From Lunularia cruciata (taxonomy: Eukaryota > Streptophyta > Marchantiopsida > Lunulariales > Lunulariaceae), in contig OX419762.1 in the NCBI GenBank assembly GCA_948567375.1, positions 15,196,001 to 15,260,000 of the forward strand: a stretch of 64,000 nt of DNA, given 5' to 3'. The notes below the pieces were generated by a model. That model ran no database searches. It saw only the letters and a program-made list of their open reading frames with translations, and was not told the DNA's origin. Below, in pieces: positions 36,087 through 47,004 of this stretch (its first letter is position 1; each line of letters begins with the position of its first letter). Both the position numbers and the translations under genes were made by a program.

Positions 36087-38561
36087 CTACACAGGGCCCT
36101 TGGGAGCAATAGTGTCATGCTCCCGACCACTAAAGGTCCCAACCTCTGTGTGAAAAACTCCCTCCACTTTGGCTGCAAGCTCCACACGTCCTCTAGCTGC
36201 ATCCCATGTGGACCAAGGGTGTAATCCAAGTAGCCCACGCTCACTTGGATGGACTCCAAGTAGACCACTCTCCCTAGTAGCTACTGGATGTGTCCCCAGA
36301 ATACCATGTCCACTCGGTCCATCGCCCCCAGCATGTGCTTGAATCATCTCAAAAGGCACAGGGCTCACAAGTGTCCAAGTGGTGATGCCTATCAAGCGCA
36401 TCCTACGCTGCTTTGCCAAGCCAAGGCTCACAATCCAAGTCAAACAATTCAGGTCCATAGCCTGACCTAACACTTGATGCCTGGATGCCTCTGACACTAC
36501 TGGAACAGCGGTAATATCGGTGCAAAAACCCATCACCCGCTCTCTCTCATCAGCATTGGGCTCCACCAACTACTGTAACTGTTAGTCCCAAACAAGTACA
36601 GGTCCTCCCTCTCAAAAAGCATGAGAGCCTGGGAAACTCATGAGTGTGGGAAATGCAGCTCTAGGCTGTCCAACTAGGTTCACCACTGCCATAGGTGACC
36701 TATTAGCAATTACCACTGTCTGAGACTGACACCCAACATCCATGATATCATTAACAAGGATGTGGTCAAGTCGTTGAATCCCATCATAAGCACGCTATAG
36801 AACCTCTCTGGGTAAGAGGTTCATCCACCAAAGACAAAGACGATGAGCCCGTGATCCCACTTTGGCTGCATCTAACAATACAGTAGGTCCCATCCAAGAA
36901 TGGACCTGATGTGTACTCTCCACCACTTTGGTGCAAGAATCACCCATCAAAGGAACGTTCTCCAAAAGGTAGGCTAGAGAAATGGATTGATGAACCTGGA
37001 GATGTCGTAGTATCCATAACATCTCCCAAAACACACCAAAACAAGGATCTTAAAGACCCAATGCTCTACTAGCACGTGTATGTCCCTAACATGGCCTTCC
37101 AGAAATCACCAAGTGAATAGGCCCATGTCTCTCTAGGTCATGTGTCCCCAATAAGGAAATGTCTCCTGGTAGGGCCTTCTAGCAACCTCTGACTGCTGAC
37201 ATCGGTAATAACTCCGGATACCGATAGGCCAAGTGTGTCATATGATGTAGAGAGACTCGCCTAGCAGTCTCATCTCTCTCTACATACAAGTACCTTTGGA
37301 CTTGTATACCCGCCTGTAACACCGCAGCTAGTCCGGTGTTGATCCCACCAAACAACTCTAATAGGCATATCCCCTCTATTGGATATTGCCAAGCAATGAG
37401 TGTGGTATCCAGGGGATCAAAGCAATTGCCTCTGGAGGCTCATCCTCACACTCATCTCCTGATGGTACGAAGGCTCTACTCCAAGCTTGTTGCACCAACT
37501 GATCTGCATGTTGCTGCAATGCCTCCTCTAAACTCCACAATGGAACATCCAAGGTGGATGGAACAATCCCACTCGTACTACAAAGCCGAGTGATCTCCTC
37601 TAGTATTGGAGTATCCTCTGCATGGGCGTTCCTCTCCAACAAGTCACCAGGCCAAGTAACTGCACCACTAAAAGCTAAAACTGATGTTGCCATGGTCCCG
37701 GACTGTAGTGAGCCAAGACTGCCACTATTGAAGCGTACTAGTAGGCGACATACCCGTCCCTCACCAGACTGCCAACTAGATCTATAAGAGGCTGTCTCCT
37801 CCCAATAGTCAATGTTGAAACCCATGGGGTATAACATTGCTCCCTCAACTAGCACATCATATGACTCAACTATTGTCGCAATAGCATGAGCTCTCAAAAC
37901 CAAGCTATCAGTTGGATGACCAGGCTGAACTTGGACAACAAGCTCTCCATGTGTGATGTACTGTGTTGAACCACCACCTAGAGATGTCTAGATTTGAAAT
38001 GGACACCTCTCCACATTGGTCTTCCGTAACTCCAGACTGACAACTACAGCCTTCCCCAACATAAGAGGCTATGCACCAAAGTCTAATAAGACTCTCTGTG
38101 GTGTATAGACCTTCCTTGAAGGTCCCACCAAATGGAAAATCCCCCCTCTGGTTATCCAATAGGACAACACCAGGTGTAAACCGTGCTCTCTCAAAGGCCG
38201 ATCTAGCTGACAACTCCTCCAATCTAGCCGCTACTGCCTGCCATAAACCATTGGTCGCTGAACGGATCCCATGCTCCTCAACCAAGTCAGCTCGACTATC
38301 AACCACCTCTGCCCTAGTAGTAGGAACTGCACCATCCCTATTCTCACACAGCGTGGTAGCCAACCGGAACACTGGGGCTGGGTCAACTCCCAATGTAAAT
38401 ATATGACTGGCTGAAAATAAAGGACGCCTCATAATCAGCTGAGCCGCCCCCAACATCATGCTAGACTCAGTCTGTGTAGTAGCAAGTGGCTGACTAGCAT
38501 GTAGTCCATCATGTACTCCATCACCACCTACCACACCTACATTGGGACGTCTAGGAACCAT
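36087..38561 (-). pseudogene. protease and linker region of the PHD element
   Basis: In sense near 38105-38050 the text reads VYTPQRVLLDFGA, an in-frame TAG, then PLMLGKA: a retropepsin active-site loop broken by a stop. Further along (37903-37376) are ESYDVLVEGAMLYPMGFNID and then YWEETASYRSSWQSGEGRVC, a block I associate with gypsy elements of non-seed plants and streptophyte algae. The frame 38561-37908 is a long Ala/Arg-rich pre-protease linker. The part from 36569 to 36087 is poorly conserved Pro/Gly-rich sequence preceding RT. Confidence 0.65.
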
Positions 38562-38834
38562 GGATGTTGTCTATAATGCCTCAGATAGTGTGAAAGATTG
38601 GGGGAGTCTGACCTATCTCCTAACCTCTCCTCTCTATGGATCCAACTCCACTGATGCTCCTCTAGGCTTTGGAGCACGTACTGCACTCCTAGTCACTACT
38701 GCAGATGCATCCACCTATGTTGCTCCGCACATGAAGTCCAAAGCATCTCTATCACCAACATATGAGGTGGAAGCCTCAGCACCCGAATCTGATCTCCTTT
38801 GAGCAATAGCCATACTAGCCAATCTCTGCTCCAA

Positions 38835-40158
38835 CTACTCAATCCGAGTAGCCATAGCTGTGTCAGAAGTAAGGGCAGATACTACACCCCTACTAGGTGT
38901 AGATCCTCTACCACCACCTCTACCACCTTGTCCTCCATGAACTAGAGCTTCTCTACTACCTGCCATAGCAGCCCTACCAATTCGTAACTCCGGGTGTAGG
39001 TCAAAACACCGGTCACTAGTATGACCAAATCTGTGGCAATGCTCACACTGCCTTTGTGCTGGCTGTGATGCACCTGAGGTATCAGGTCCACTGCCTTGAG
39101 TACACTCTTTCCGATGGTGAGGTCCACCACAAGTCCAACAAGCAACACCACCACTCACTGGCTGCTGCTGACTCAAAAATGAGGGTAAGGGTCTAACTCC
39201 ATTAGGTCTTCCACTCGCTCCATAGGTTGTCCACCTTGTCCTCAAAAACCAATTGGGCATGGTGCACTCTATTGCACTCTAGAAGAAGTCATAGCCGTGG
39301 ATGAGATCTCTCTACCAAATCCAGATGTCACCACTCTCTCCTCCACCATGTTGAGCTCAATATGCTCAGCCAAACCAAAGACTACTGCCAAAGTGGGCGA
39401 AGTAGCCTGCAACAACGTAGCATCACGAACTCTACGTTGTAATTCCCTGTCCAGTATCCCATACCAAAACTGGACTGCCTAGGCCTTAGTAACTCCATGA
39501 GTGAAACTGATCAGCCGCCTCATGCGAGTATACCTTATGTAGGCTCTCTCCAACCTTCTACTGGAACTCCTACAAGCTCCTTAGCTTGTCAGTCCGCACT
39601 CCTTGGTAGTTCTACCTTAAACATAGGAAGAACTCCACCATGGGGTTAAACCCCAATACCACACCACCTCCTGCAGCGGTACCTTCACTCGTAGTAGCAC
39701 TATCTCCAGCTAGTGCACCTCCACTAGCTCCACCCACACTACTCGAGCTAGAACTCGTAGGTATAGCCGATCTACTCTTGGCCACTAAGCCTGAAGTGAT
39801 GGAGACATAGTGTGGAGACCAATATTGTCTCCATAACTCAATCCTCCAAATGAGTTCTCTTGAACTCATGGTAGTCTTCCATCGATGGACCCTCCAATTG
39901 TTGAAACAACCCCTTCCATGCCATGAAAGGTGTGAACAAAGTCGGGTTCCACATTTGCTACAGATCACACCAACTATCAAACTCCTGGATGAAGTCATCC
40001 AACTCAATGGTACCCACTGTACCAGAGTAACACCTAGGGCCTTTAGAGGCCCCATAAATCTCATCCATGTCCCACAACAATGGTGTGGACACACCAAGTG
40101 CACTCTCAACTGAATCAGCTCTTGTGTCAAACTCCAACTCAGAGTCAATCTCCCTCAC
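38835..40158 (-). pseudogene. gag of the PHD element with two CCHC knuckles
   Basis: The frame 39260-38835 has CWTCGGPHHRKEC (CX2CX3HX4C) and CEHCHRFGHTSDRC (CX2CX4HX4C), followed by a GGRGGGRG basic tail. Upstream frames (40148-39612, 40158-39958) give the capsid-like N-terminal half: 'DFIQEFDSWCDL' and 'KCGTRLCSHLSWHGRG', with a Ser/Gly-rich linker. Gag packages the RNA in the virus-like particle. Frame changes interrupt the capsid domain. Confidence 0.75.
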
Positions 40159-41523
40159 TGGGACCTGAGATACAGGCTAATACCGAGTGCCACTCCGAGT
40201 AAACCCACTATGTACTGCAGGGCTATCTCCTTTGGAATCCCTAAAGAACTTCGTCCTGACCAAGTAACTGCAACAGCAAACTCGAACCAGCAACCGCAAC
40301 CGCAAGTGCCCCACCAAGTGCCAACACCACCACGTGCCAACACCAACTAAGCACCATCCACTAACGTAACTCTAACCGAGATAACTACACTGGGAGAAAG
40401 GGCAACCTATAACTTGCCATCATAACACGCACTCTCACGGTCTGCAAGTCATCACTTCTTGCCTCACTAGAGAGAAACAAAGGTAGTCTGATTGGTCATC
40501 ATTCCAACTTCACCACCGAGAGCACACCAAAGCACCAATGCTCAAAAGTCAGGGCACCTCACACAAACGTGGTGCACAAATAGGAAGCAGAGAATGAAGA
40601 GGGTCCAATCACAAGAAATCTAAACAAAAACCCTCCATCTCATAACACAACACAGGATTGACTCTGCCACCATTTGGCATTTGACATAAGAGAAGTTTGT
40701 ATCTAAGTCCTAAGCTACAAGGATCACCAAGAATGGGATCAAATTGCCTCTCCTAGCCAAAGCTACATGTGTATAGATAACAGTGGCACAGTCACTAGGA
40801 CAACAAGTGAGGTGGACCAGTTGGCTAGGGCACCCGTCTAGGAACAAGAGATCTAGGGGTCAAAACCTTTTGCGCACAATCTAACAGGAAAGGCAGATTT
40901 TGCCAACCAATGACCAAGATCTACTCTAAACTAGCTAGCCTCACGCCAACAAGTTGGCTTGCTGGCCCTTCTATGCCTTTGTAGCCTCTCATAGCCCACA
41001 ACCCTATGCCTCAAAGCCTCTAAACGCCGAAACTTCTCCAAATTTGCGAAAGTCTTCCAAACTAGCAAAACTCCTCCAAATCTGGCCAAAATTTGACGTA
41101 AATTCCAACCAAAATTTGACATAAACCCTAAAGTTAGCTGTCCGCCAAATCCCCCGCTAACTTTCCACTCAAGCCAAATTGACAACACGAGTTTCTCCAA
41201 ATCACAAATTCATGAGAATAGCTTCACAACTCCACCTTCAATTTGACTTTCAAAGCCCAACTCGTAGCAAATTGGTCTTGCCTTCACCTCCTGAGCTCAA
41301 AATCACAACCACTGCTTGAAATTTACTCCTTCTTTGCTCTAAATTTGGCCAGCGCTTCCGCACACCGTTTGCCTAATTGCCAAATCTGCATCAATCGAAT
41401 GAGCTTCTACACACTAGGGAAACACTGAACTTGAATCGAGCTACCAATGATCCACCAAGCTTGGAGATACCACCAACACTTAAAGTTCCTACACCCGATT
41501 TCCCCCTGACTTCACTTCTCTGA
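40159..41523. other. untranslated leader of the PHD element
   Basis: About 1.36 kb between gag and the 5' LTR portion. No conserved coding frame. It holds a tRNA-like stretch at 40811-40867. Next to the LTR, sense TCAGAGAAGTGAAG resembles the TATCAGAG core of an initiator-Met primer-binding site. Confidence 0.55.
40811..40867 (+). repeat. tRNA-like (SINE-head-like) sequence in the leader
   Basis: tggaccagttggctagg resembles an A box and ggggtcaaaacc resembles a B box, spaced about 33 nt, with 'cacccgtcta' and 'agagatctagg' between as in tRNA-derived SINE heads. Acceptor stems cannot be closed, so it is a relic, not a functional tRNA gene. It is antisense to the host element. Confidence 0.4.
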
Positions 41524-41974
41524 TGTAATCAGATTGTTTACCACTCTCAACTCAACTCAACTCAGATCAGTACTTGATCTGTCACTCTATAAATTGCCAA
41601 CAATTAGGCACTGATTACAATCAAGCCACACCCACTCAAGCATAGAGAATCTAGGTGACACTTGCCGGCCTCTGTCCATCATAGCCAAGAACTCAAAGGC
41701 TAAACATCAGAAAAGTGAGCTCTCTGGAGCTCACTTCAAAACTATACCCCTTGGACTCGAGCTAGCTTTGAAACCCTAAGGGTCCCATTGACGGCACACT
41801 CAACGGTGTGAACGATGCAAAGTGACAGTGGGCCCTACCGTGAAGTCAGTACCTCGAACACAAAATCTGACAGTCAGAAAGTAATCTCTGAGAAATTGTT
41901 GAAATAACTCTAACTACTATCATTGGAACTCCAATGTCCGAGCATCTAGATGCGGCACTACAAATGGCGTGACA
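41524..41974 (-). repeat. 5' LTR of the PHD element, block Y only
   Basis: 451 bp, matching 32266-32714. In sense it ends CTGATTACA, beside the PBS-like site, as an LTR should. It starts directly at TGTCACGCC next to the TSD and lacks the roughly 105-bp block X that begins the full LTR. Confidence 0.85.
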
Positions 41975-41978
41975 AATT

Positions 41979-42698
41979 ACATGATGTAGCTCCTTATAGA
42001 GCCAATCTGCTTCAACTACGTTACTGTATCTCATGCGGTTTGGGTGGTATTTATAGTTTAAATCAACCAAGTATTGCATCCTTCAATTTTGCCCATGTCA
42101 AGATTGGTGCAACAATCTATCGTTCAACTCGTTCCACTTGGAAGCACTACCAAATTTTTGCCATAACATCTAGTTGGCTAAAAGCCAAGAGAATTTATTT
42201 CCATTCATTTTGAAGATTTTAGCTTCAAAATAACATTTGTAGTCAAAAAGCAATTTGTCCATTGTGCCCAAAAGATTCTTGCCTTCAAACACCTTGGGTC
42301 TGGGAAATTGGATTTGATCTTCTCCATCTTGAATTAGTGCTCTCTCCATGTGTTCTTATGGTTGTTGGTCTTGTTCATCCAACAATCGAGTAAAGTGCTT
42401 GATTTGTTACTTGATAGCAATGATAATGTATGGTATTGCCGCTATGGCTACTACTCTATCCCACTTCTCACAATTTATCTAATTTATTAACACATAGATG
42501 AATCATGTCCACCGTTCTCCATAAGTTACAACCAAAAGTATCAAGGGTTGCTCAAACAAGGTGATCATATGTAGAAAATCTTGCCCAAAGCGTGAGGTGA
42601 TGAATTGTATGAAATGATGCTTGGGTATTACCTAGACACAAAAATCCCAATGGTTTGGCAGAAATGTATTTGGTAGTCCATAAATTCCATCCATCCCA
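41979..42698 (-). pseudogene. element B gag N-terminal part
   Basis: Nucleotide similarity to element A (25395-26130) is clear, e.g. 'cttatagagccaatctgcttcaac' in pieces and 'caatttattaacacatagatg'. The frames are broken. It continues the gag interrupted at 32159. Confidence 0.65.
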
Positions 42699-42716
42699 TT
42701 CTTGCTCTAATACAAG

Positions 42717-42950
42717 TGTAAAAGTCCAAGACCAAGGAGAGAAATAGGAGAATGGAAGATCACATTGGGACACTTGAATGTGGGTAAACTACAAATACCT
42801 AGCATGAGTTTTGGCTCTTGTATTTATAGGGATCCTACAAGGCTCTTGAGAAGCTTCTCAATGAGCTTCCTTGAGCCGCTTTCTTGGAGTGCAAGCCAAG
42901 TTAATTGGGAATCTTCTCAAGAAGCTTCCTTCTAGAAGTTGCTTACTTGG
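42717..42950 (-). repeat. LTR2, 5' LTR of element B, left part
   Basis: Starts tgtaaaagtcc beside the PBS (sense TTGTATTAGAGCA, about 11 of 13 match to initiator-Met PBS). Contains inverted TATA (gtatttatagg, near 42820) and gaagcttctc/ttctagaag motifs. Cut at 42950 by the next feature; the rest lies at 45196-45444. Confidence 0.85.
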
Positions 42951-45195
42951 TGATATTGTGTTGTGGTTTACATAGCCCGTAAAAAAATAAACTATCATTG
43001 TTATTGTTATATTAATGGAGTAGGTTGTGTGATAGAGCTAACGGATGAGACATTGCCATGTGAGTAATTTATGGACATGTATGCAATTCGCCATGTTGTC
43101 TACAATCTTATCATGTTTGAGGGCTCTAATGTATATAGGTGAGGGAGAGTGGAGAGATGCAAGTGTGGAGTCAAGGAGTCTTGAAGGAGAGGAGGACGTT
43201 GGGAGTGAGAGTTGTAACAGAGTGCGAGTGTTAGAGCATCAGAGGAGGCATTTGAGCATGAGATGTCCCATGCTCCCGATTTGCCATTCTTGAATCCTTT
43301 TCTCATCAAGCTTCAGATTTTACACCGAGATGACTTACAAGACTAGATGGTGGTACATTTCAGGGCGGTGTTCATGGAGTTGGTGATGGGAAACCTGAAT
43401 CCTATTATCCTTCCGGTGCTTACTTATAAACATGTATAGGGCTTGACAATCTACGTGCTTTTATAGTTAGAGAATGCTTGAATTTTTGCTCATAAGCTTC
43501 AAGGTGGAGCTGTGGGTCCATTTGTCAAAAAGTGAAGAAACTACAAGACAAATTTCCAAGAGATTGGGTCCCAAGAGAAGGATTCTAGAGTTTTTTGACC
43601 ATTGAGGGAGTTCAAGGAAGGCATTTGAGGAGTGAAGACCATGGTTGGAGAGAAGAGCTAACAAGCAACAATCTTGATATGGAAATCATACAATTTGAGC
43701 TGATTCTGGTAGGTATATCATCAATTGAATCAAGGGGGTAGAATTCATACCCTAGAGCACAAAATAGGCAATTGAGAGTGGTTCTTGAGACATTTTCACT
43801 ATCTATCAATATGATTGGAAAGTAGAAAAAGTGCTTATAGTACTAAGGGCAAGAAATTTTAGCTTTTGATCAATCTCAAATCAGATCCAATTGATTGAAA
43901 TTGAATCTTTTGGGATGTAAGGTGTTGGAGAAGAGCTAATGATTAGGTTTGGAGTTTTGGTCAATCTCCAAGTTGTGGTTCAAATTACCTTATGAAAATT
44001 TCTAGTGTTGTTGGTGGGTAAGGTTTTCACCTTTGTGCAAAGTTTTCATATGAATTCTTCAAATAGAGAAATCAGGGCCTTGGATTAGGTATACCTGGGT
44101 CTGTAGAGCTCACAAGTTAGCCCAACTGAGGAATTGATTCACATCTAGGGATTGGGGTTGTATTAGGCCATAAAAATTTGTAGAGGGTTAAAAAAGAGCA
44201 CAAACAACTATTATGGAAAATTCAGTTGGCTCTAGACTCATAGAGAGTGAGATCTTATGCAACAAGTTTTATTGAAAAGATTGTCGTAAGCTCGGAGGAG
44301 CACGTCTTTCTTGAATCATAATTGAATGTTAATTCTCTCACTTTTGTGACTATGATTGAGAGTTTAGATTTCCAGATTTTTTTGTGAGGATTAAATGTAC
44401 ATCTGATTTAGAAATCAGGGGAAAGTTGGCAAGAACTAGGGATGAAACCCTAAAATAGGGATTTCAAAATTAGGGTGAAAGTTGTGAAACATCTAGCCAA
44501 CTTTGAGAGCTTGTAAAAGGAGCTGTAGTGATATGATTGAGGTCTATTTTATGTCATTAGAAAGCTTATCTCACAGAATTTCCATTGAATTCTAGAATGC
44601 TTGAATTGAAGCTACAAAGAAAAAGTTATGGTTATATGAGCTGCACAGAGTTTTCCCCATCAAGAATACATAGGATTTCTCCACTTGGAGTAGAAAATTG
44701 TTGAGATCTGAAGTTTGGATTGGAGTGAAGAGTTCAGATTGGAGGAGGCTTGGAGTACAGGTTGAAAGGAGTTTGATGATAGACCAAGAAGGCTCTAAAG
44801 CTCTTTTTTGATAAAAAGCACAAAGAGTTGTTGTCGTATTCTTGTGATTGGATCCTCTTTGTGCTTGTATGCTTGTATGTACACCTAGTGGGTTTGGATT
44901 GGTGTGTGTGCATTGTGCTTAGGTTATTTCCTTCTAGGAATGCTTTTTATTCTCTTTGGTAATGTTGGAAGGGATGACCAACAGACCAAGAGTGAGTGTT
45001 TTGATGATAAGTTAGGTTACCTATCACTACCTTTCCCAATAGCAAAAATACTAGTTACGAGAGAGGAGGGTTCCGGTGGTTAGGTAACACGTGTGTTCAA
45101 ATGAGAAGTTATAGGTTTATCTACAACCTCTAATCTATAGTCTCCACAGCTAGGCATGTTGTGTGTTCCCAAAGAGAGAAAGGAATAGTGCGACA
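42951..45195. mobile_element. unclassified 2.2-kb insertion, possible long solo LTR
   Basis: It interrupts LTR2 between 'gcttacttgg' and 'gtgtgcaagc'. It starts tgatattgtg and ends agtgcgaca, i.e. TG...CA. The right third has the look of an LTR promoter/polyA end (tcctctttgtgcttgtatg, then ggtgtgtgtgc). No protein domain and no clear TSD, partly because an 83-bp tandem duplication covers the right edge. A solo LTR of an unrelated family is the best guess. Confidence 0.45.
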
Positions 45196-45325
45196 GTGTG
45201 CAAGCTAAGCTAGTTGGAAGCTTCTAGAAGCTACCTACTTGGTGTGTGTTCCCAAAGAGAGAAAGGAATAGTGCAACAATGTGCAAGCTAAGCTAGTTGG
45301 AAGCTTCTAGAAGCTACCTACTTGG
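45160..45325 (+). repeat. 83-bp tandem duplication across an insertion edge
   Basis: Two near-identical units, each running from tgtgtgttcccaaagagag through a ggaagcttctagaagc core to ctacctacttgg. Each contains the last 36 bp of the insert plus 47 bp of LTR2, so it arose after the insertion. Confidence 0.9.
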
Positions 45326-45444
45326 GGTGCAAGCTAAGCTAGACAAGAAGCTTCCTAGATACTTCTAGAATATTCTAGGCTAATTTATTTTATTTACTAC
45401 TTTGTTAGCCCTACTAACTTTATCACTAAACTTCATATTGTTAC
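45196..45444 (-). repeat. LTR2, 5' LTR of element B, right part
   Basis: Continues 42717-42950 and ends in plus at catattgttaca (45444). Contains the perfect three-unit gaa/ttc arrays. Confidence 0.8.
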
Positions 45445-45446
45445 AT

Positions 45447-45724
45447 AATGCCTAGCATGAGCTTCGGCTTTAGTATTCATAAGGAGCATAGAAGGCTCTT
45501 GAGAAGCTTCTCAAGAAGTTTTCTTGAGTTGCTTTCTTAGAGTGCAAACCAAGTTAGCCAAGAAGTTTCTCAAGAAGCTAGAAACTATCTTTCTAGAAAC
45601 TATCCACTTGGGGTGCAAGCTAAGGTAGTCGGGAAGCTTACTAGATATTTCTAGAATATTCTAGGCTAATTTGGCCTATTCATTAGCCCTAACTAACTTC
45701 ATTGCTAAACTCCATATTGTTACA
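45447..45724 (-). repeat. truncated second LTR2 abutting the 5' LTR
   Basis: Runs from atgcctagcatgagc (just past the TATA/start-site region) to ccatattgttaca. It lacks the U5-like end and stands directly upstream (in sense) of the complete LTR, leaving a partial LTR-LTR tandem at the edge of the composite. Confidence 0.8.
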
Positions 45725-46300
45725 ACAAACAACACGTGTCAAGGCAAACTTATACTTGGTCTGAGATGATCAATGACAATAGTAGATATCGTGGTTACGA
45801 ATCCTATGTTGAATAAAGTTTTGGAAGGAATGATTATCTATCACCCGGATGGGCGGCGAGTGCAATAGCAGGTCGTAAGGTCTCCAAGTATAGGAGCATG
45901 CAACGATGTCACTTCTTTGTTCCTCTATCTTTGGAGTTATATGGAGCAATGGATACAGTATTAGACACATTTGTCAAGGAGTGCATGGGAGTTTATTATG
46001 TTAGGTGCCATAGGTACCACTCTCACTCTCATACTTTGTTCTTCTAGCCTTGGAATTATATGGGACGATGGACAAAACATTCAACACATTTGTCAAGGAG
46101 AGTATGACAGTTTATTATGTTAGGCGCCATGGGGTACCACTCTCATACTTTATATTATATTTTAGATAGTTGGTGTCCATTGCTCTATAAAATACAGATG
46201 TTGGTGCAATCCATAAGAGAGTAATCACACTAGATGATACTTTTTGGGATGCCTCCGATGTCTGTAGACTGTACTATTGTCTATATATGCGAATATATAC
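45725..46300 (+). mobile_element. element C copy 1, right half
   Basis: Continues the text of 16314 after the 29.4-kb insertion; 'aggtctccaagtatagga' and 'tttgttcctcta' in order match 51205-51290. A segment around 'catttgtcaaggag' is repeated (45969 and 46088), so a short duplication is present. The coding frame is broken by stops. Confidence 0.65.
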
Positions 46301-46303
46301 TTT

Positions 46304-46700
46304 CTAGTGAAGATGACCACATAGAAAAAATGAAGGATGGGAAGACCCCATCAAGCTGTACAAGGGAGAGGTATACAGTATAGTTGAGTATTGTCTATAG
46401 ATTGTACTCTACTGTCTATGCAAGTTCGTACCGTCTATAGTTCTACAGTTCGTACAGTCTACAGTTCGTACTTGCATATGAATATATTAAGTATATACTG
46501 TTTAGTTGAGTATTGTCTATAGACTGTACTCTATTGTCCATGCAAGTTCGTGCAGTCTATAGTCTATAGTTCGTACTTGCATTCGAATATCTTCAGTGTA
46601 GTAAAGCAGATGTGCAGGCTTGCATTCTAATATCTTAAGTGTAGTAAAGCAGATTTGCAGGCTTGATGGGGTCTTTACTTTCTTCGTGTTTTCCACGCGG
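46304..46700. mobile_element. inverted-repeat-flanked element (MITE-like)
   Basis: Left end gaaggatgggaagaccccat and right end gatggggtctttactttctt are imperfect inverted copies of the dispersed terminal motif. The interior (46376-46600) is two imperfect direct repeats of about 115 bp built from 'gtctatagactgtact' and 'caagttcgta' phrases with internal dyads. Non-coding. Confidence 0.5.
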
Positions 46701-47004
46701 GCGGACTAACAAATTATTCTTTTTTCAAATTACCCCTATTGCGCTCACTCGACACCCTTCATCTTGCATAAGGTCGAGGCCAAGCCTTGTCCAACGCAGC
46801 AAAATGAAGATCAGGGCCGTGGGTGGGTGAAAAGCAAGATTCAATGCTCGAAATATGGCCAGCCCCATCATCAATCAGAGCATGGAATAGTAGTGATCCG
46901 TTTCTGGCCACTAGCTTGCGGTGATACATTGTCGTCAATGGTGCAATTCGTGAAGTAAACATCGAGTGGTTGGGAAATTTGACTGGATCTGAAATTTACT
47001 TGCA

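Larger units (their letters stand above)
32160..41974 (-). mobile_element. PHD-finger Ty3/gypsy retrotransposon, nested in element B gag
   Basis: A 9.8-kb insertion flanked by aatt (32156-32159, 41975-41978; extendable to aaatt). Across it, the host gag text is continuous with element A's (25370-25430). Sense order from the right: LTR portion, long leader, gag with two CCHC knuckles, protease, RT, RNase H, integrase, PHD finger, PPT, full LTR, extra LTR fragment. It is a different family from elements A and B and lacks a chromodomain. By-eye LTR divergence is roughly 10%, mostly transitions, so it is old and methylation-decayed. Stops (e.g. just after the protease motif) make it non-autonomous. 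Confidence 0.85.
26641..42716 (-). mobile_element. chromodomain Ty3/gypsy element B, internal region, degenerate
   Basis: It is similar in sequence to element A and in the same order, and it lacks the GA-rich block. Right to left: PBS-like site (42699-42716, sense CTTGTATTAGAGCA), gag N-part (42698-41979), the nested PHD element (41974-32160), gag C-part with knuckle (32159-31800), protease, RT, RNase H, integrase, chromodomain and PPT. LTR1 solo LTRs sit at 28576-29312 and 30381-31122. Stops and shifts interrupt every domain. Confidence 0.8.

Noticed and set aside
35967-36470. Plus-strand ORFs across the PHD element
   Set aside because: Antisense shadows of the minus-strand gag-pol sequence.
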